Part shown: one piece after another, positions 24,138 through 34,342 of the stretch
How the letters are laid out: every line of letters begins with the position of its first letter
Position numbering within the stretch: the stretch's first letter is position 1
Source: Sambucus nigra
Lineage: Eukaryota > Streptophyta > Magnoliopsida > Dipsacales > Adoxaceae
Direction of reading: 5' to 3'
Length of the DNA: 64,000 nt
Assembly (NCBI GenBank): GCA_949130495.1
Contig: OX422214.1
Coordinates: forward strand, 257,676,187 to 257,740,186
Position numbers and translations under genes: made by a program
The notes under the pieces: generated by a model
Told to the model about the DNA's origin: nothing
What the model saw: only the letters and a program-made list of their open reading frames with translations
Databases searched by the model: none

Positions 24138-24156
24138 TGGCATTGTTTCTAGGGGA
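24138..24156 (+). promoter_or_regulatory. Decayed Athila-type primer binding site
   Basis: TGGCATTGTTTCTAGGGGA resembles the tRNA-Asp complement used by Athila elements (TGGCGCCGTTGCCGGGGA). The differences are mainly C-to-T changes plus one extra base. It lies just after the LTR and before gag. Confidence 0.65.
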
Positions 24157-24379
24157 TTGGTAAGAAAATTTAGGTTGTACGACGTTCCTACACATGATTT
24201 CATTCCATGTGGTCACTGTGACCCATACTTTTCGAAAGAAATCCAAAACTCTCATAAATGAAAGTTGCGAACGACAGCAATCAAAATCTCATAGTAGAAT
24301 ATCCGTCATCAAGAGAGCGTTCGAATTATTATAGACCATCCCCTAGCCCTCCTACCTTATCACATTTCGAAGCCCACTC

Positions 24380-25640
24380 AAATTTTACCACCATGGGTGA
24401 TAATATTTGAGCATGGTAGTCAAAGAGAAATTGAGACGCCATATCAACCAATTAGAGAATACCTAAAATCGGAGAAGAGAACCTCTCCGTCATGTGTCAT
24501 TTTCCCCCCATAATGATGCGCAATTACATTTTTAAAATGGGATGATACAACATGTATGGGAGTTTGAGAAAGTGTGAACTACTTTTAGCGATAAAAAATG
24601 TCCACTCGATATAACACACCTAAAACTCTATCCCTTCTCTCTCAATAACAAAGCGAAAACATGGATATGTAAGACTAATTCTTAAAGAAAATTTTCCCCG
24701 CCTATAGAACTAACACCCTCAAAGGACAAATTCAAACCTTCTACCAAGGAGAAAATGAGACCTTTATGAAATATTAGGAAATGTTCAATGACCTATTGGG
24801 CAAGTGCCCACGTCACGCCTTTGAAAAATGGAGACTCATATGCTTTTTCCACAATGGCCTTACCCTTAATTCTAAACAAATGGTGAAGACCATGTGTTTT
24901 GAGGAATTCTTTAGCTCATATCCGGACAATGATGAGGCCAATTTTAAGAATTGTGTCGAGATTACTCAAACATGGGACACATTATAGCGAAATAAAGAAA
25001 ATATAGGACCTTTTAATTCATCGATTTACACCCAAGGGCTCTATCACCTAAACAATGAGGATGATATGAAAATAAGGCTTGATAAATTATCAAAGAAAGT
25101 CGAGGTGTTAGTCTTAAAGAGTCAAGCTCCTTCACTTACAATGCATTCTTTAATCATGGAGTTGTGTGGCATATGAAACATTAATGGTCATTCGACCAAG
25201 GAGTATCCCACCATCCTTAGCTACAAAGTTATCCTCCAAGATCTAGTGAATGTTATTTGGGTTTTCAATAGATCATAGAACACTCCACCTAGCCAAGGGT
25301 ACAACATGTCTAAGACAAAGCACTTCGGTTATCAATATGAAGAATCCCCAAAAGCTCGAAATCCTTTCTCCCCAAATTATCAACCGCCTTACTTACAAGC
25401 ACCTCTCCCTCCTCTCTAGATTCAAGGCCCTTCGCCCGCTCCTTCTTATGTGACCCCATATAAGAATAACTCCGAACACACTTTGTAGGCATTCATACAA
25501 GTGCAATATATCATTAATAACCATAATGCTCAATAATTTATTCTCATTAGGTCGCAAATTGTAAAATTCACGGCATCATCGGATACCCAAGAAAAGGGGA
25601 AAGCACCCGCTTAATGCCAATCATTTGAATAATCAAACTC
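24380..25640 (+). pseudogene. Athila-like gag remnant
   Basis: Fragments in changing frames follow Athila gag: LYPFSLNNKAKTWI (about 24620-24665); then the open stretch 24781-24987 with FNDLLGKCPRHAFEKWRLI, GLTLNSKQMVKTMC and EEFFSSYPD; a coiled region (MKIRLDKLSKKVEVLVLKS, about 25069-25125); a zinc-knuckle-like CGI..INGHSTKEYPTI in which the last cysteine is Tyr (about 25165-25215); and a proline-rich part (NPFSPNYQPPYLQAP). It forms the capsid-like particle in live elements. Frameshifts and stops throughout make it dead. It lies downstream of the PBS as expected. Confidence 0.75.
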
Positions 25641-25660
25641 CATCATAACTCTTAGGGAGT

Positions 25661-26510
25661 GTGAAATTAATTCAAAATATTATACCACCATCTTCGACAG
25701 AATTCGAAGATATCTCACTAACTCCCGGAGAATATGAAGTGACTCCGAAAAGGAGTAGTGGTGAGTTGCCTATCCAAGTGCCAGAAGCCCCAATCCCATA
25801 TTTCATTCCCATGCCCTATCCTCAAAGGCTTTTTCCCATCGTGAAGCTCAATAAGGATCAAGAAATCAAGAACACTTTTAAACAAGTGAAGATCAATATC
25901 CCTCTCCTTGATTCTATCAAGAAAATCCAATCTAATGGAAAGTTTTTAAAAGACTCATGTACATTTAAGAGAAAGCATCTCGGAAAAAATGTAGATTTGA
26001 TCCAGCAAGTGAGATCCATTTTCCAACACAACATGATTTTGAAATTCAAGGACTCCGATTGTCTAACATATTTGTGTGTGATTGGAAATTTTTCTATTAA
26101 TTATTCCCTTCTTGATCATGGGTCTAGCGTTAACCTCCTACCCTATTCGGTTTATCTCTAATTGAGCCTAGGAAATAATAGCCCAATAAAGGCAAGAACC
26201 CAGTTGGCCAACAGTTCAACTAAAATTCCTAGGGGTGTGTTAGAAGATATCCTCGTCTAAAAATAAACTTTTGTCTTCCCGATCAACTTTATTGTTCTCA
26301 AAATCCACCCCATTTCCATTTCAAACACATAACCTCCTATCATCCTAGGGTGACCATTCCTCGCAGTCGCGAATGCTTCAATTAATTACGAGAGTGGGGA
26401 AATGAATCTATCCTTTGGAAATATGACATTAGATGTTAATATTTTCAATGTGTCACAAATCTTAAATGACGAGGATAAGTGTATCAAAGAAGTTAATTAG
26501 TTAATGGTAT
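25661..26510 (+). pseudogene. Athila-like protease remnant
   Basis: An open stretch to 26161 contains PYPQRLFPIVKLNKDQEI, HINIP-like KINIPLLDSIKKI, a CVIGNFSINYSLLDHGSSVN block carrying the retropepsin active-site region (DHGSS here; Athila usually DLGAS) and LLPYSVYL. After a stop, matches go on: PRGVLEDILV, PPIILG, PFLAVANASINYESGEMNL, ending near 26500. The Asp of the active site is present. RT, RNase H and integrase, which should follow, are not recognisable, so the element is truncated or deleted here. Confidence 0.75.
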
Positions 26511-27688
26511 GAATGGAGATTATTATATTACATTGTGAGGCAACGTTATAAGGGATGAGGCGTTTATTTATATATAAACTATGATTTTATTATCTACTCA
26601 TATTGCTAATTTGAGTCGCGTATCTACGTTAATTTCTAGGTTTTTAACCCATATCATTACGTGGACCTTTGATGATAAGGTTGGACCTCCCATATAGCCT
26701 CCTAGTTCTGGCTAATATTGATAATGATATCTCTTACCCATGATCCTTATTTTAGAGACATTGTGGGTGTCTAGTTTATTTAGTTATTATTTTTACCTTT
26801 CAGTCTAGTTTATTTTGTGACATTCTAGTTTGTATGCTAGTTAGTTGGCTCGTATTATTCAGAGACTCTATTGAGACTGTATCAAGGAATTATTATTGAG
26901 ACATTATTGTATCTAATGTTGAGCCTAATTTTAATGAGTTAAAAATCAATGTGGGGTATTGTAGGATACTCTAAATGCTAGGTCACCTATCTGAGTGTGA
27001 AGTTAACTTCAAAAGGCTAAAATTATCTAAAGAACTTATGAATCCAAAATTTATTCAGGGATAAAATGACCACAAGTAAAATAACAATCAATGTTAAGGA
27101 ACTTATTGTGTGAAGTCTGAAGTCTTTATTTTCACCAAAACTAAATAGTTCAAGACATCGCATTCATTGATAAATCACTAAATCGTAGTATTTCACTGTG
27201 GATAATTCAAGGGCTAAATCTATATCTCGGCATAGGAATTTTTGAATAGAAACTCTCTCCTGTGTCTTTTTAGTCTTTGCATGCTGATCTAACAAATTTT
27301 CATTGATGTTGAGGATTGTTGTAATTTATGGTTTATTTGGGTTTGACAAATCCTATTTTGGTTAACTTTGAGGTCAATTTAATTATGGATCCAGGTGTCA
27401 ATCGAGATGATTAAGAGTCGGAACGCGTTATCCTCTATGAGGGGTATAACATGGTAAAACCATAAATAAATGAATGATAAAAATTTTATCCTCGTATATC
27501 CAATATTATGTGTTGATGTACTTTCTAGCTTGTTTTATTACTCAAATGTTTAATCAAGCTTTAAATTTGGATTAGTGAGTAAAACATTAGTAAATTTGTC
27601 ACATATACCTTTAGGTGTGCTACAAAATGTTTGGCATGATTAAAATTTGAGGACAATTTTAATTCTCGGTACTCTGTTTCGATATGCA
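26511..27688. other. Decayed non-coding tail, probably of the Athila-like element
   Basis: AT-rich, no domain recognisable on either strand. A TTTGAGGACAATTTT motif near 27650 recalls the stretch downstream of pol in Athila elements, but this is weak. The tract ends at the CT microsatellite where the LINE appears to start. Confidence 0.35.
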
Positions 27689-27692
27689 AAAT

Positions 27693-27695
27693 GCA

Positions 27696-27748
<53 letters not shown>
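27693..27748. repeat. (CT)n microsatellite
   Basis: About 28 CT units directly upstream of the LINE-like sequence. It may belong to the LINE 5' UTR. The Ser-Leu open frame over it is an artefact. Confidence 0.95.
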
Positions 27749-27753
<5 letters not shown>

Positions 27754-28449
27754 ATTTATGTAGTTAGAAAGGGGGAGACAAGGGAAGAAATTAAAGGAGG
27801 CGGGAAGGATAACAAAAAAGAACATAAAAAACTTGGAGTAGGAGGAGGAAGAATGGCAAAAGATTTGGGTAAAAGTAAATTAGCAATTATTGTTGCTAGT
27901 GAGAATTTAAAAAATAATTACAAGGGATTTTTGTCTGCATTTAACATAAGGAGAAATGAGTGGGTTGAGGAGGGTGGTAAATTACCAAGTATGTATTGTC
28001 CCCATCAAGGGTAGAAGAGAGAGGGAGGAGTCCAAAAAAAGGAAGAGAAACTATATTAACTTATTGGAATTAAATAATTCAAAGAACGTATGGGTGGAAT
28101 TAGAGGTATAGAGGGGGTGAAATTGAGAATAAGGGGGTTAAATACTCAATGTTGAACAACAAGACGGAGTGGCGGGGGATGGAATTAAGGATAGGGGAGA
28201 TGTGGCTTGGGATGGGGAGGAATGGTATGACGATCCTTAGGTATGAGTGGAGGATACGATCGGATGATTTAGTAAGATTGTGCGGGTAAACTATGGAGGG
28301 AGTGAGAATGAAGCACTTATGTTATTTGAGAAATTAAAAGGTAAAATTTAAGGACATATGGTGATTGAAGAGGGAGAGAGTTATATTCAACATGGTTAGA
28401 TAGGAGGAGGAGTGAGGGAGTTACTGAGAGGGGGAATATAAGATACTTT

Positions 28450-29330
28450 ATGAAGCTCCGTCTAATCTCATGGAATGTGATGGGTCTGAACGACTCTGAG
28501 AAGCATGGTATTATTAGTGGTTCAATATCAAGGTGGAGGACAAATATCTTACGCCTTCATGAATCTAAGTTGAGTTATGTCAATGAAGAGATAATTAAAT
28601 CTATTTGGGGAGGTGGTAGGGTTGAGTGATGTATCTTAGACACAATGGGCGTGTTGGGTGGAGTAATAATCACATGGGACCTCAGATTCATTAAAATGGT
28701 GGAGAGTCTGGAAGAAAATTGGTCCTTATCAGATTTATTTAGGAATGTGGAAGACATATTCACATGGTGTTTTTTTGGATTTATGGGCTGGTGGAAGACG
28801 CTGGTAGGTGGGAGATGTGAGAGGAGTTAGTAGGTTGTGGGGAGTTCCTTAGTGTTTAAGAAGATATTTTAATGTGGTGAGATTTTCCTCATAAAAGAGT
28901 AGGGGAGCGAAAAATAACAAATACATGAGGGAGTTTTCATAGTTTTATTGATGAGACGAAGTTGATGGATCTATCATCGGTCGACGAAACGTTTACATGG
29001 CCTAGCAACAGGAACACCCCGTCTTTGTCTCGGCATGACCGAATTCTTATTTCACAGGAGTGGGAGGATCATTTACCCAATTTTACTCAAACTTGTCTGC
29101 CTAGGTTTACATCGGATCATAGTTTGATTCCTTTAGAGTGTGGGGGTAGAGGAGAGGAGAATTTCACAGACAGAATCGGGGAATGGCAGTGAGATTATGA
29201 GGTGGAAGGAAATGCTTGATCCATTTCATTTAGGAAGCTTAATCTCCTTGAAGAGGATATCAAGAAGTGTAATAAGGAGGTGTTTGGGATTTTTATGGAA
29301 ACTACAATAAGGTATATCGAGGATATTAGG
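28450..29330 (+). pseudogene. LINE ORF2 endonuclease domain remnant
   Basis: Starts at ATG 28450 with the APE-type motif ISWNVMGLND, followed by LRLHESKL (usually QETKL), GVLGGVIITWD, a frame-shifted GDFNVVRF-like block, then DLSSVDETFTWPSNRN, LSRHDRILISQEWEDH and PRFTSDHSLIPL (SDH motif) up to about 29150. This domain would nick the target DNA to prime reverse transcription. Stops occur at about 28626 and 28827, and frames change. ORF1 upstream (about 27750-28440) is not recognisable. Confidence 0.78.
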
Positions 29331-29639
29331 TTTTTTTATGAGAAAAAAGAGGAGGGAGGGTCTCTCAGGGGAGGAGAAGTTACATAGGTAGAAGATTGAT
29401 TTAGTAAGATATTAGATTGAGGAAAAAATCCCAAGCAATGTGGTTGAGAAAGGGAGATAGGAATATTAAATTATATCAAAGTGTGGCTAGCTCACATCGC
29501 GACTTTAATAACATTCGAAAGATCACATAGGGAGGGGAAGAGCTCGATGAGTTTAACGAGGTAATGGGTGATATCTCTCACTTTTGCGAGGGTTTGTATA
29601 GAGAGGAAGAATCTTGTAAACCCTTCCTAGAGGGAGCCA

Positions 29640-29854
29640 AAATGGGGAAGATTTTCGTGCATGATGAAGAGATATTATAGAGGGCCTTTACAGATGAGGA
29701 GATCATGTAAGTGTTAGGATCCGTGAGTGGAAATAAGGCCCGTAACCCTGACAGCTTCACTTTGGTTTTCTTTCAGCACTGTTGGTCAGTTATGAGAGGG
29801 GATGTGATGAATTTCTTGTACGAGTCTCATGATAGAGGTTATGTCATGAGGAGT
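29640..29854 (+). pseudogene. LINE reverse transcriptase, N-terminal part (left of the Tat insertion)
   Basis: Reads VLGSVSGNKARNPDSFTLVF, FQHCWSVMRGDVMNFLYE and GYVMRS, matching the plant LINE block around GPDGFTMAFFQ. It breaks at 29854 where the Tat LTR begins, and the frame goes on at 40390 in an LNVVLITLI block. Confidence 0.8.
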
Positions 29855-30272
29855 CGTGGTGACAATTATTATGCAACACAAATAAATATGAAAGAGGTAG
29901 CAACCAAGAAAAGACAAATAAAAAGCCAATCACACAACAACGGGAGTACGTGGTTCAGCAAAGAAGTGCCTACGTCCACGGTGGTTCAGTCAGTGTTATT
30001 TCTCTATATTCTGAAGAATAAGTACAGAGAATACAACTTGTCCTCTGCCCCGGACTTAGGGTTTTATTTATACATGTATGTGTTGGAGTAGTGGGGGTGA
30101 TGGGTTCCTCCTTATTAACCATCTCCCCTACATGGAATCGTGTTTCCCCACAACTTCTCTTCATGGGATCGTGGGGTAATTGGATTAATACGAAGGTGAT
30201 GGGCCTGGGCTTTGGGCCGCTAGGGAGAGGCTACTCGTCCAGGCCTATGGTGCTAAATTCAGGGTACCCACA
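29855..30272 (-). repeat. 3' LTR of the Tat element
   Basis: 418 bp. The outermost base is C instead of T. A TATAAATA box on the minus strand lies at 30065-30072, the copy of the promoter in the 5' LTR. Confidence 0.95.
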
Positions 30273-30287
30273 ATTGCCCCTAAATTT
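30273..30287 (-). promoter_or_regulatory. Polypurine tract of the Tat element
   Basis: Minus strand AAATTTAGGGGCAAT, directly before the 3' LTR (TGTGGGTACC). Short and purine-rich with a GGGG core, as in related plant elements. Confidence 0.75.
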
Positions 30288-30620
30288 GTTGGGCCATCTT
30301 TACAGGTCCAATGAATTTAAATAATCAGCTATTATGGTTGATTTCTTTGAAAACTGTGAAGTTACTTTGGCGGCACCCGCTTTGCTATCCGTGCCCTATG
30401 ATTAGACTTGAAGGCTCGTTGGAATAAGGCGCATTTCTTTTTGTCGCTTCAGGCTTTTCTAGCAATCTTCCATCTTCTGAGAGCTCTTGCGCTTAGTACC
30501 TTCTGTTTTCGATTTCAACTTTCGTTGCTTCTTCGCCATTTGACCTGATCTTCTGTCTTGTAAGTCTCTCGTGCTTTTTGCATTTTCTCTTTGGTTTGTA
30601 GTTTTTCTTGTATTTTTCCA

Positions 30621-32720
30621 ATGGCGAAGATTGGAAATAGGTCAGTGGCTGAGTTTAGAAAATTCTATAGTATTCCTGAGTGGGTAGAGATTGAGTGTTT
30701 TGCCTCGCCTCATAGGAACGTTAGGGATATAGAGGATGCACATTGGATTCACGTCCTGTTGCTCTCCCAGGGGGGACTTACCTTCCCTCCCAATGATCTG
30801 TTTCTGCACTTCTTTAGCTACTTCAGTATTGTGCCTGCACAATGTTCGCCTAACGTATGGAAAATAGTGAACGGCGTGCATAGGATAAATCAATTGTATG
30901 GCACAAAGTTAGGGCTTGCCAAGGTCTATTTTTGTTACTCCTTTTCTCGAACGAGTTCAGGTGTTCTGTACCTTAAGGCTAGGAGCCCTGATAGGGTATT
31001 GGTAGTAAATCTACCTGATTCCCATAAGGACTACTGGCAAGAAGGTTTTCTTGTCAGGAATTGGCAACTTTCCCCCCAATTTGAAGGGTCGAGGTCTGAG
31101 AGGTTCACTGTTCCTTTTTATGGGGAAGAATATATAGGCAGATGCCAGATTATTATTTCAACCTTTGCTGACTTTGTGATTTTTCTAACTTCTCCTTGCT
31201 TTTTCTTTTACAGCGAAGATAAAGAACTTGGAGCCTGCTCTCAGCGAGGTTCGTATCTCGGAACTGGTGAAAGCTTGGAACATCAGGGAACCCTTGGGTG
31301 ACGGCGAGCATCCTAGGTCTGCTGCTTTTCTGCTTGAATACAAGAACATAGGCTCCAGCTTCATAGCCCGACCTATGGATACTGTTCCGGACTTTGACTC
31401 TTCCGAAGAGATTTCTGCTGAGCCCATCCAATTGGACGAAGAAGAGAGCAGCTCGAAGAGTGAGCCTGCAGGCGTTGTGAGTAATTTGGGTGGAGGCAGT
31501 GCTGATAGTAGCAGTTCTTCGAGTACTACCAGCAGTTCAGGTGAAGAAATTCCTCCCAGGAAGAATTTAATCCGAGATGATGATGATGATGTGCTTCTTG
31601 CACAGAGGTCCAAGAAATCGAAAACTGTCTCCGGGGCCATAGCTACTAGTTCTCAGTCTTCCTCTCAAGAGCAAGAGAAGAAGAATAGAGAGGAGGAGCA
31701 GGCGAAGGAGAGGGAGAAGAAAAAGGAGGAGGAGAGGAAGAAGGTGGAAGAGAGAAAGAGGAGGGAGAAAGAAAAGGAGGAGGAGAGGAGGAAGATGGAA
31801 CTGAGGACCAAAACTGGTCAAGCCTTGGTCCCAGTATTTGCTTTGCCTGAGGGGGCTTCGGTGGCCACCTCTCCTCAGCTCGCCCCTGCGCTGCTTGAGA
31901 GGGCAGTCCTCCCTGCAGATCGTGAGAGGGCGTCAGGGTCTGATCAACTGGCTTTGCAAGCTATCCAGAGGCTTGCCTTGGTAAGGTTCCTTTTCTAATT
32001 CTCAACTTCTTTTAATCCGTTTTGATGGTTTCTTCTTTCTGATCCTTCCTTTGTTTTTTACAGTTTGTGACTGACTTTGCTGTGCTCTATCGCTCTCGCG
32101 ACGAGCTGTTGAGAAGGAACAGCGAGCTGGAGCAGCAGAAGTCTACTCTGGTGGCCAGGGGTTCTCAGCTGGAGGCCGATCTGAAGGCTGCTGATGCGGC
32201 TCGAGCTTCATCTGCCTCGACCCTTGCTAATTCTGCTCGCGAGAGAGATAATGCTGTCAGGGAGCTCGGCGAGCTGAGGAAGTCGTATGATCAGTTCTGC
32301 TCAAGCAAGCTGGACTTTGTGGAGAAGAACAGGGTTCTTGCCGAGCAGCTGGAGGCGGAGAAAGCCCAGGCAGCCACTCTTAAAGAAGATTCGTACAATT
32401 CTGGCTGGGCTGCTGCGTATGAAGACGCCGAGGTTCAGATAGGCTATATTAGCCGTATGAACTTCAAGAAAGGGTGGAACAAGGCCCTCGTGGCCGCTGG
32501 GGTGGATGTTGCATCCCCACTCTTTGACGAGCATGATCCAGGGCCAAAGCCGGTCGTGGATGAGGATCCAGCCCCAACTGCTGAAGGCACCAATCCTGTT
32601 TCTCGGGCGACTCCTTCTGACGCTCCCTTGGTCGAGGAGGCAGTGGATACCCCTGCAGAGGGTAATGCCCCTGCTGATGCTGATAAAGACAAGGGTCCAT
32701 CCACCGAGGTTGCTAAGTGA
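30621..32720 (+). CDS. Opposite-strand three-exon gene inside the Tat element (Transposase_28-like N-terminal part)
   Basis: Exons 30621-31137, 31214-31980 and 32064-32720 join in frame: 1941 nt, about 646 aa, ending in TGA 32718-32720. Intron 1 (31138-31213, phase 1) has a GC donor and TTTTACAG acceptor; intron 2 (31981-32063, phase 0) has GTAAGG and TTTTTTACAG. The start is the first ATG in frame (AKIGNRSVAEF). Residues ~10-170 (FYSIPEWVEIE, QGGLTFPPNDLFLHFF, SPNVWKIVNGV) resemble the plant 'putative gypsy type transposon' domain. Exon 2 carries an acidic/Ser-rich stretch and a Lys/Glu-Arg coiled coil; exon 3 a second coiled coil and a GW..FKKGWNKAL block. Extra opposite-strand ORFs are known in Tat elements such as Grande; the function is unknown. 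No internal stop is seen, unlike the broken gag-pol. Confidence 0.78.
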
Positions 32721-32838
32721 TAGGGATTCTTTGTAACTTTTTCCTTTTTTGATCTGATGTAACCTCGCTCATTATCAATGAAAAGACTTTATTTTTGTTT
32801 ATGCTGATCCCTTTCTTTTCTCTTTCTTTTACTTGTAG

Positions 32839-33734
32839 TTGGTTGATGTGGATGACTATATTCCTGTTACCTCCCAATTAGGTAGGACTTTGGGTCCTAA
32901 TGCAAGCACTGCAGTTCGCCAGGCTTTTGCTAGGCTTTGCAGGTTTGCTAAGTCAAGGAACCAGAAATATAAGGATCAGTCCGAGCTGGTGGCCAAATGA
33001 AGGACAGGCTCCAGGAAATGGAAGAGATCGGAGCTTCAGTGCAAGAAGAAGTTAGCGAGCTGAGAGCAAAGTTACTGGAGGCCATCGAGATCAATCAAGT
33101 CGTGGAGTTTCTTCAGCGGGAGAATGACGACCTAAGGCGGGAGGTCTCGAAGCTTAAGGAGCATTCGCCGAGCACCGCTTCGGCAGTCCTACAAGGCTCT
33201 TCCTCATCGCGAGCTGCTCGGCCTCCCCTCCCGCGTACTGGTAGGAGTATGCGGGGTAGGAGTAGAGGAGTTGAGGAGCAGCGTGAGAGGGAAATGGAGG
33301 AGATGCACGGCGATGTTCGGCGAGCTTACGTAACTGCTGCTGGGCTCCAGAGGGATGTCACCCGACTGCGGCATCTATTCAAGAAGGGCCCTCGCCAAGT
33401 GTGGACTGATGGCTATGATCAGGGCTGGATGGACGCTCCCACAAGATTATCAGAGTTCGAGGAGCTTTCCTTCATCAGGGGGTGGTTGAGTGCTCTCAAA
33501 GAGCTGCAAGTCCCGAGGAACTCGATATTGTGGTACCGGCACGAGGTGTCTCCCTCTACTCTGATGCCCAATCCATTCAGGCGAGATGATCGATGGATTC
33601 CCATCGATGCTATTCCCCGGCGACTACTGGAGTTGGACGCGAATGAGGTTGTTGAGGAGTTCGATCCTGCTCCTGATGACGGGAGGAGAGCTAAGGTCGC
33701 TGACTACCTTGCTCGGAGGCTTCCACCTTCTTGA
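32839..33734 (+). CDS. Second opposite-strand ORF in the Tat element, coiled-coil protein
   Basis: An ATG-initiated frame runs 32997-33734 (245 aa): a coiled coil (MKDRLQEMEEIGASVQEEVS to about residue 60), a Ser/Arg-rich linker, then DGYDQGWMDAPTRLSEFEEL and FIRGWLSALKEL, and an acidic tail. The two Trp-containing blocks resemble the end of the three-exon protein, so the genes look related. Upstream, 32839-32996 is open in another frame (LVDVDDYIPVTSQLG to SELVAK) after a TTTTACTTGTAG acceptor-like site. It stops in an ATGA overlap with the ATG. Either a one-base shift split an exon, or the ATG is a true start. No family is recognised. Confidence 0.6.
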
Positions 33735-34342
33735 TATTTTGTTTTTTAATAATTGTAAATGCTTTGGGCGAGCTTTTGCCGACTAAACATGTACTATTAT
33801 TATTTGTAAATATAAAAGATTAATGGAAAGTTTGAGTTTTGGGCGATTTTGCCGACTAAACGTGTTTATCCAATCTTTGTTATATTTTTGCAGCTTCACA
33901 ATCTTTATCTTGTCATGTGAGTGTCCGCCCAGTCCAGTATTAAGAATACCATTGTGCCCTTTCTTTACCTTTTAGGTCGTGTCGTCACACTCCCTTAGGT
34001 CTAAGTGGGGCAATTGGCGAGGACACACCTGTTATTGGATGTCTTCATCCGGTCAGGATTTTGTTTAACCAAAGTAGGTTTGATGCCTAAGAATTCTTTG
34101 TAGGGCTTCATATATTGCCATGGGCAATGCTAAGAGGTCTGTCGTGCTTCATGACGATGACCTGAGGAGGGGTGTTCCCCTGCTATGTCAACCATTATAC
34201 CTGTGATTTGAAAAGGATGTGCAATAAGATATAATTGTTACTTTTTAGAGAGTGATCAACTGAGAGATTTTCATTGGCGAATAGAGAAATAAATTGTCTT
34301 TTTCCCATAATGAATACAATAAAAGATCTAACAATAGAACTC
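33735..34342. other. Non-coding spacer between convergent genes of the Tat element
   Basis: Lies between the stop of the plus-strand ORF (33734) and the stop of pol on the minus strand (34343). No open frame of note. Polyadenylation signals for both directions could lie here, but I see no strong one. Confidence 0.5.

Noticed and set aside
27691..28014. 107-codon frame starting with Ser-Leu repeats
   Set aside because: The start is a CT microsatellite. The later part could be LINE ORF1 but has no recognisable motif.
31153..31821. Minus-strand frames (31153-31431, 31185-31640, 31567-31821) under the opposite-strand gene
   Set aside because: They are antisense to exon 2 and consist of Leu- and Ser-rich strings complementary to its acidic and coiled-coil coding.
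32740..32800. Polyadenylation region of the opposite-strand gene (TCAATGAAAAGAC)
   Set aside because: A near-match to AATAAA is present but too weak to annotate as a terminator.
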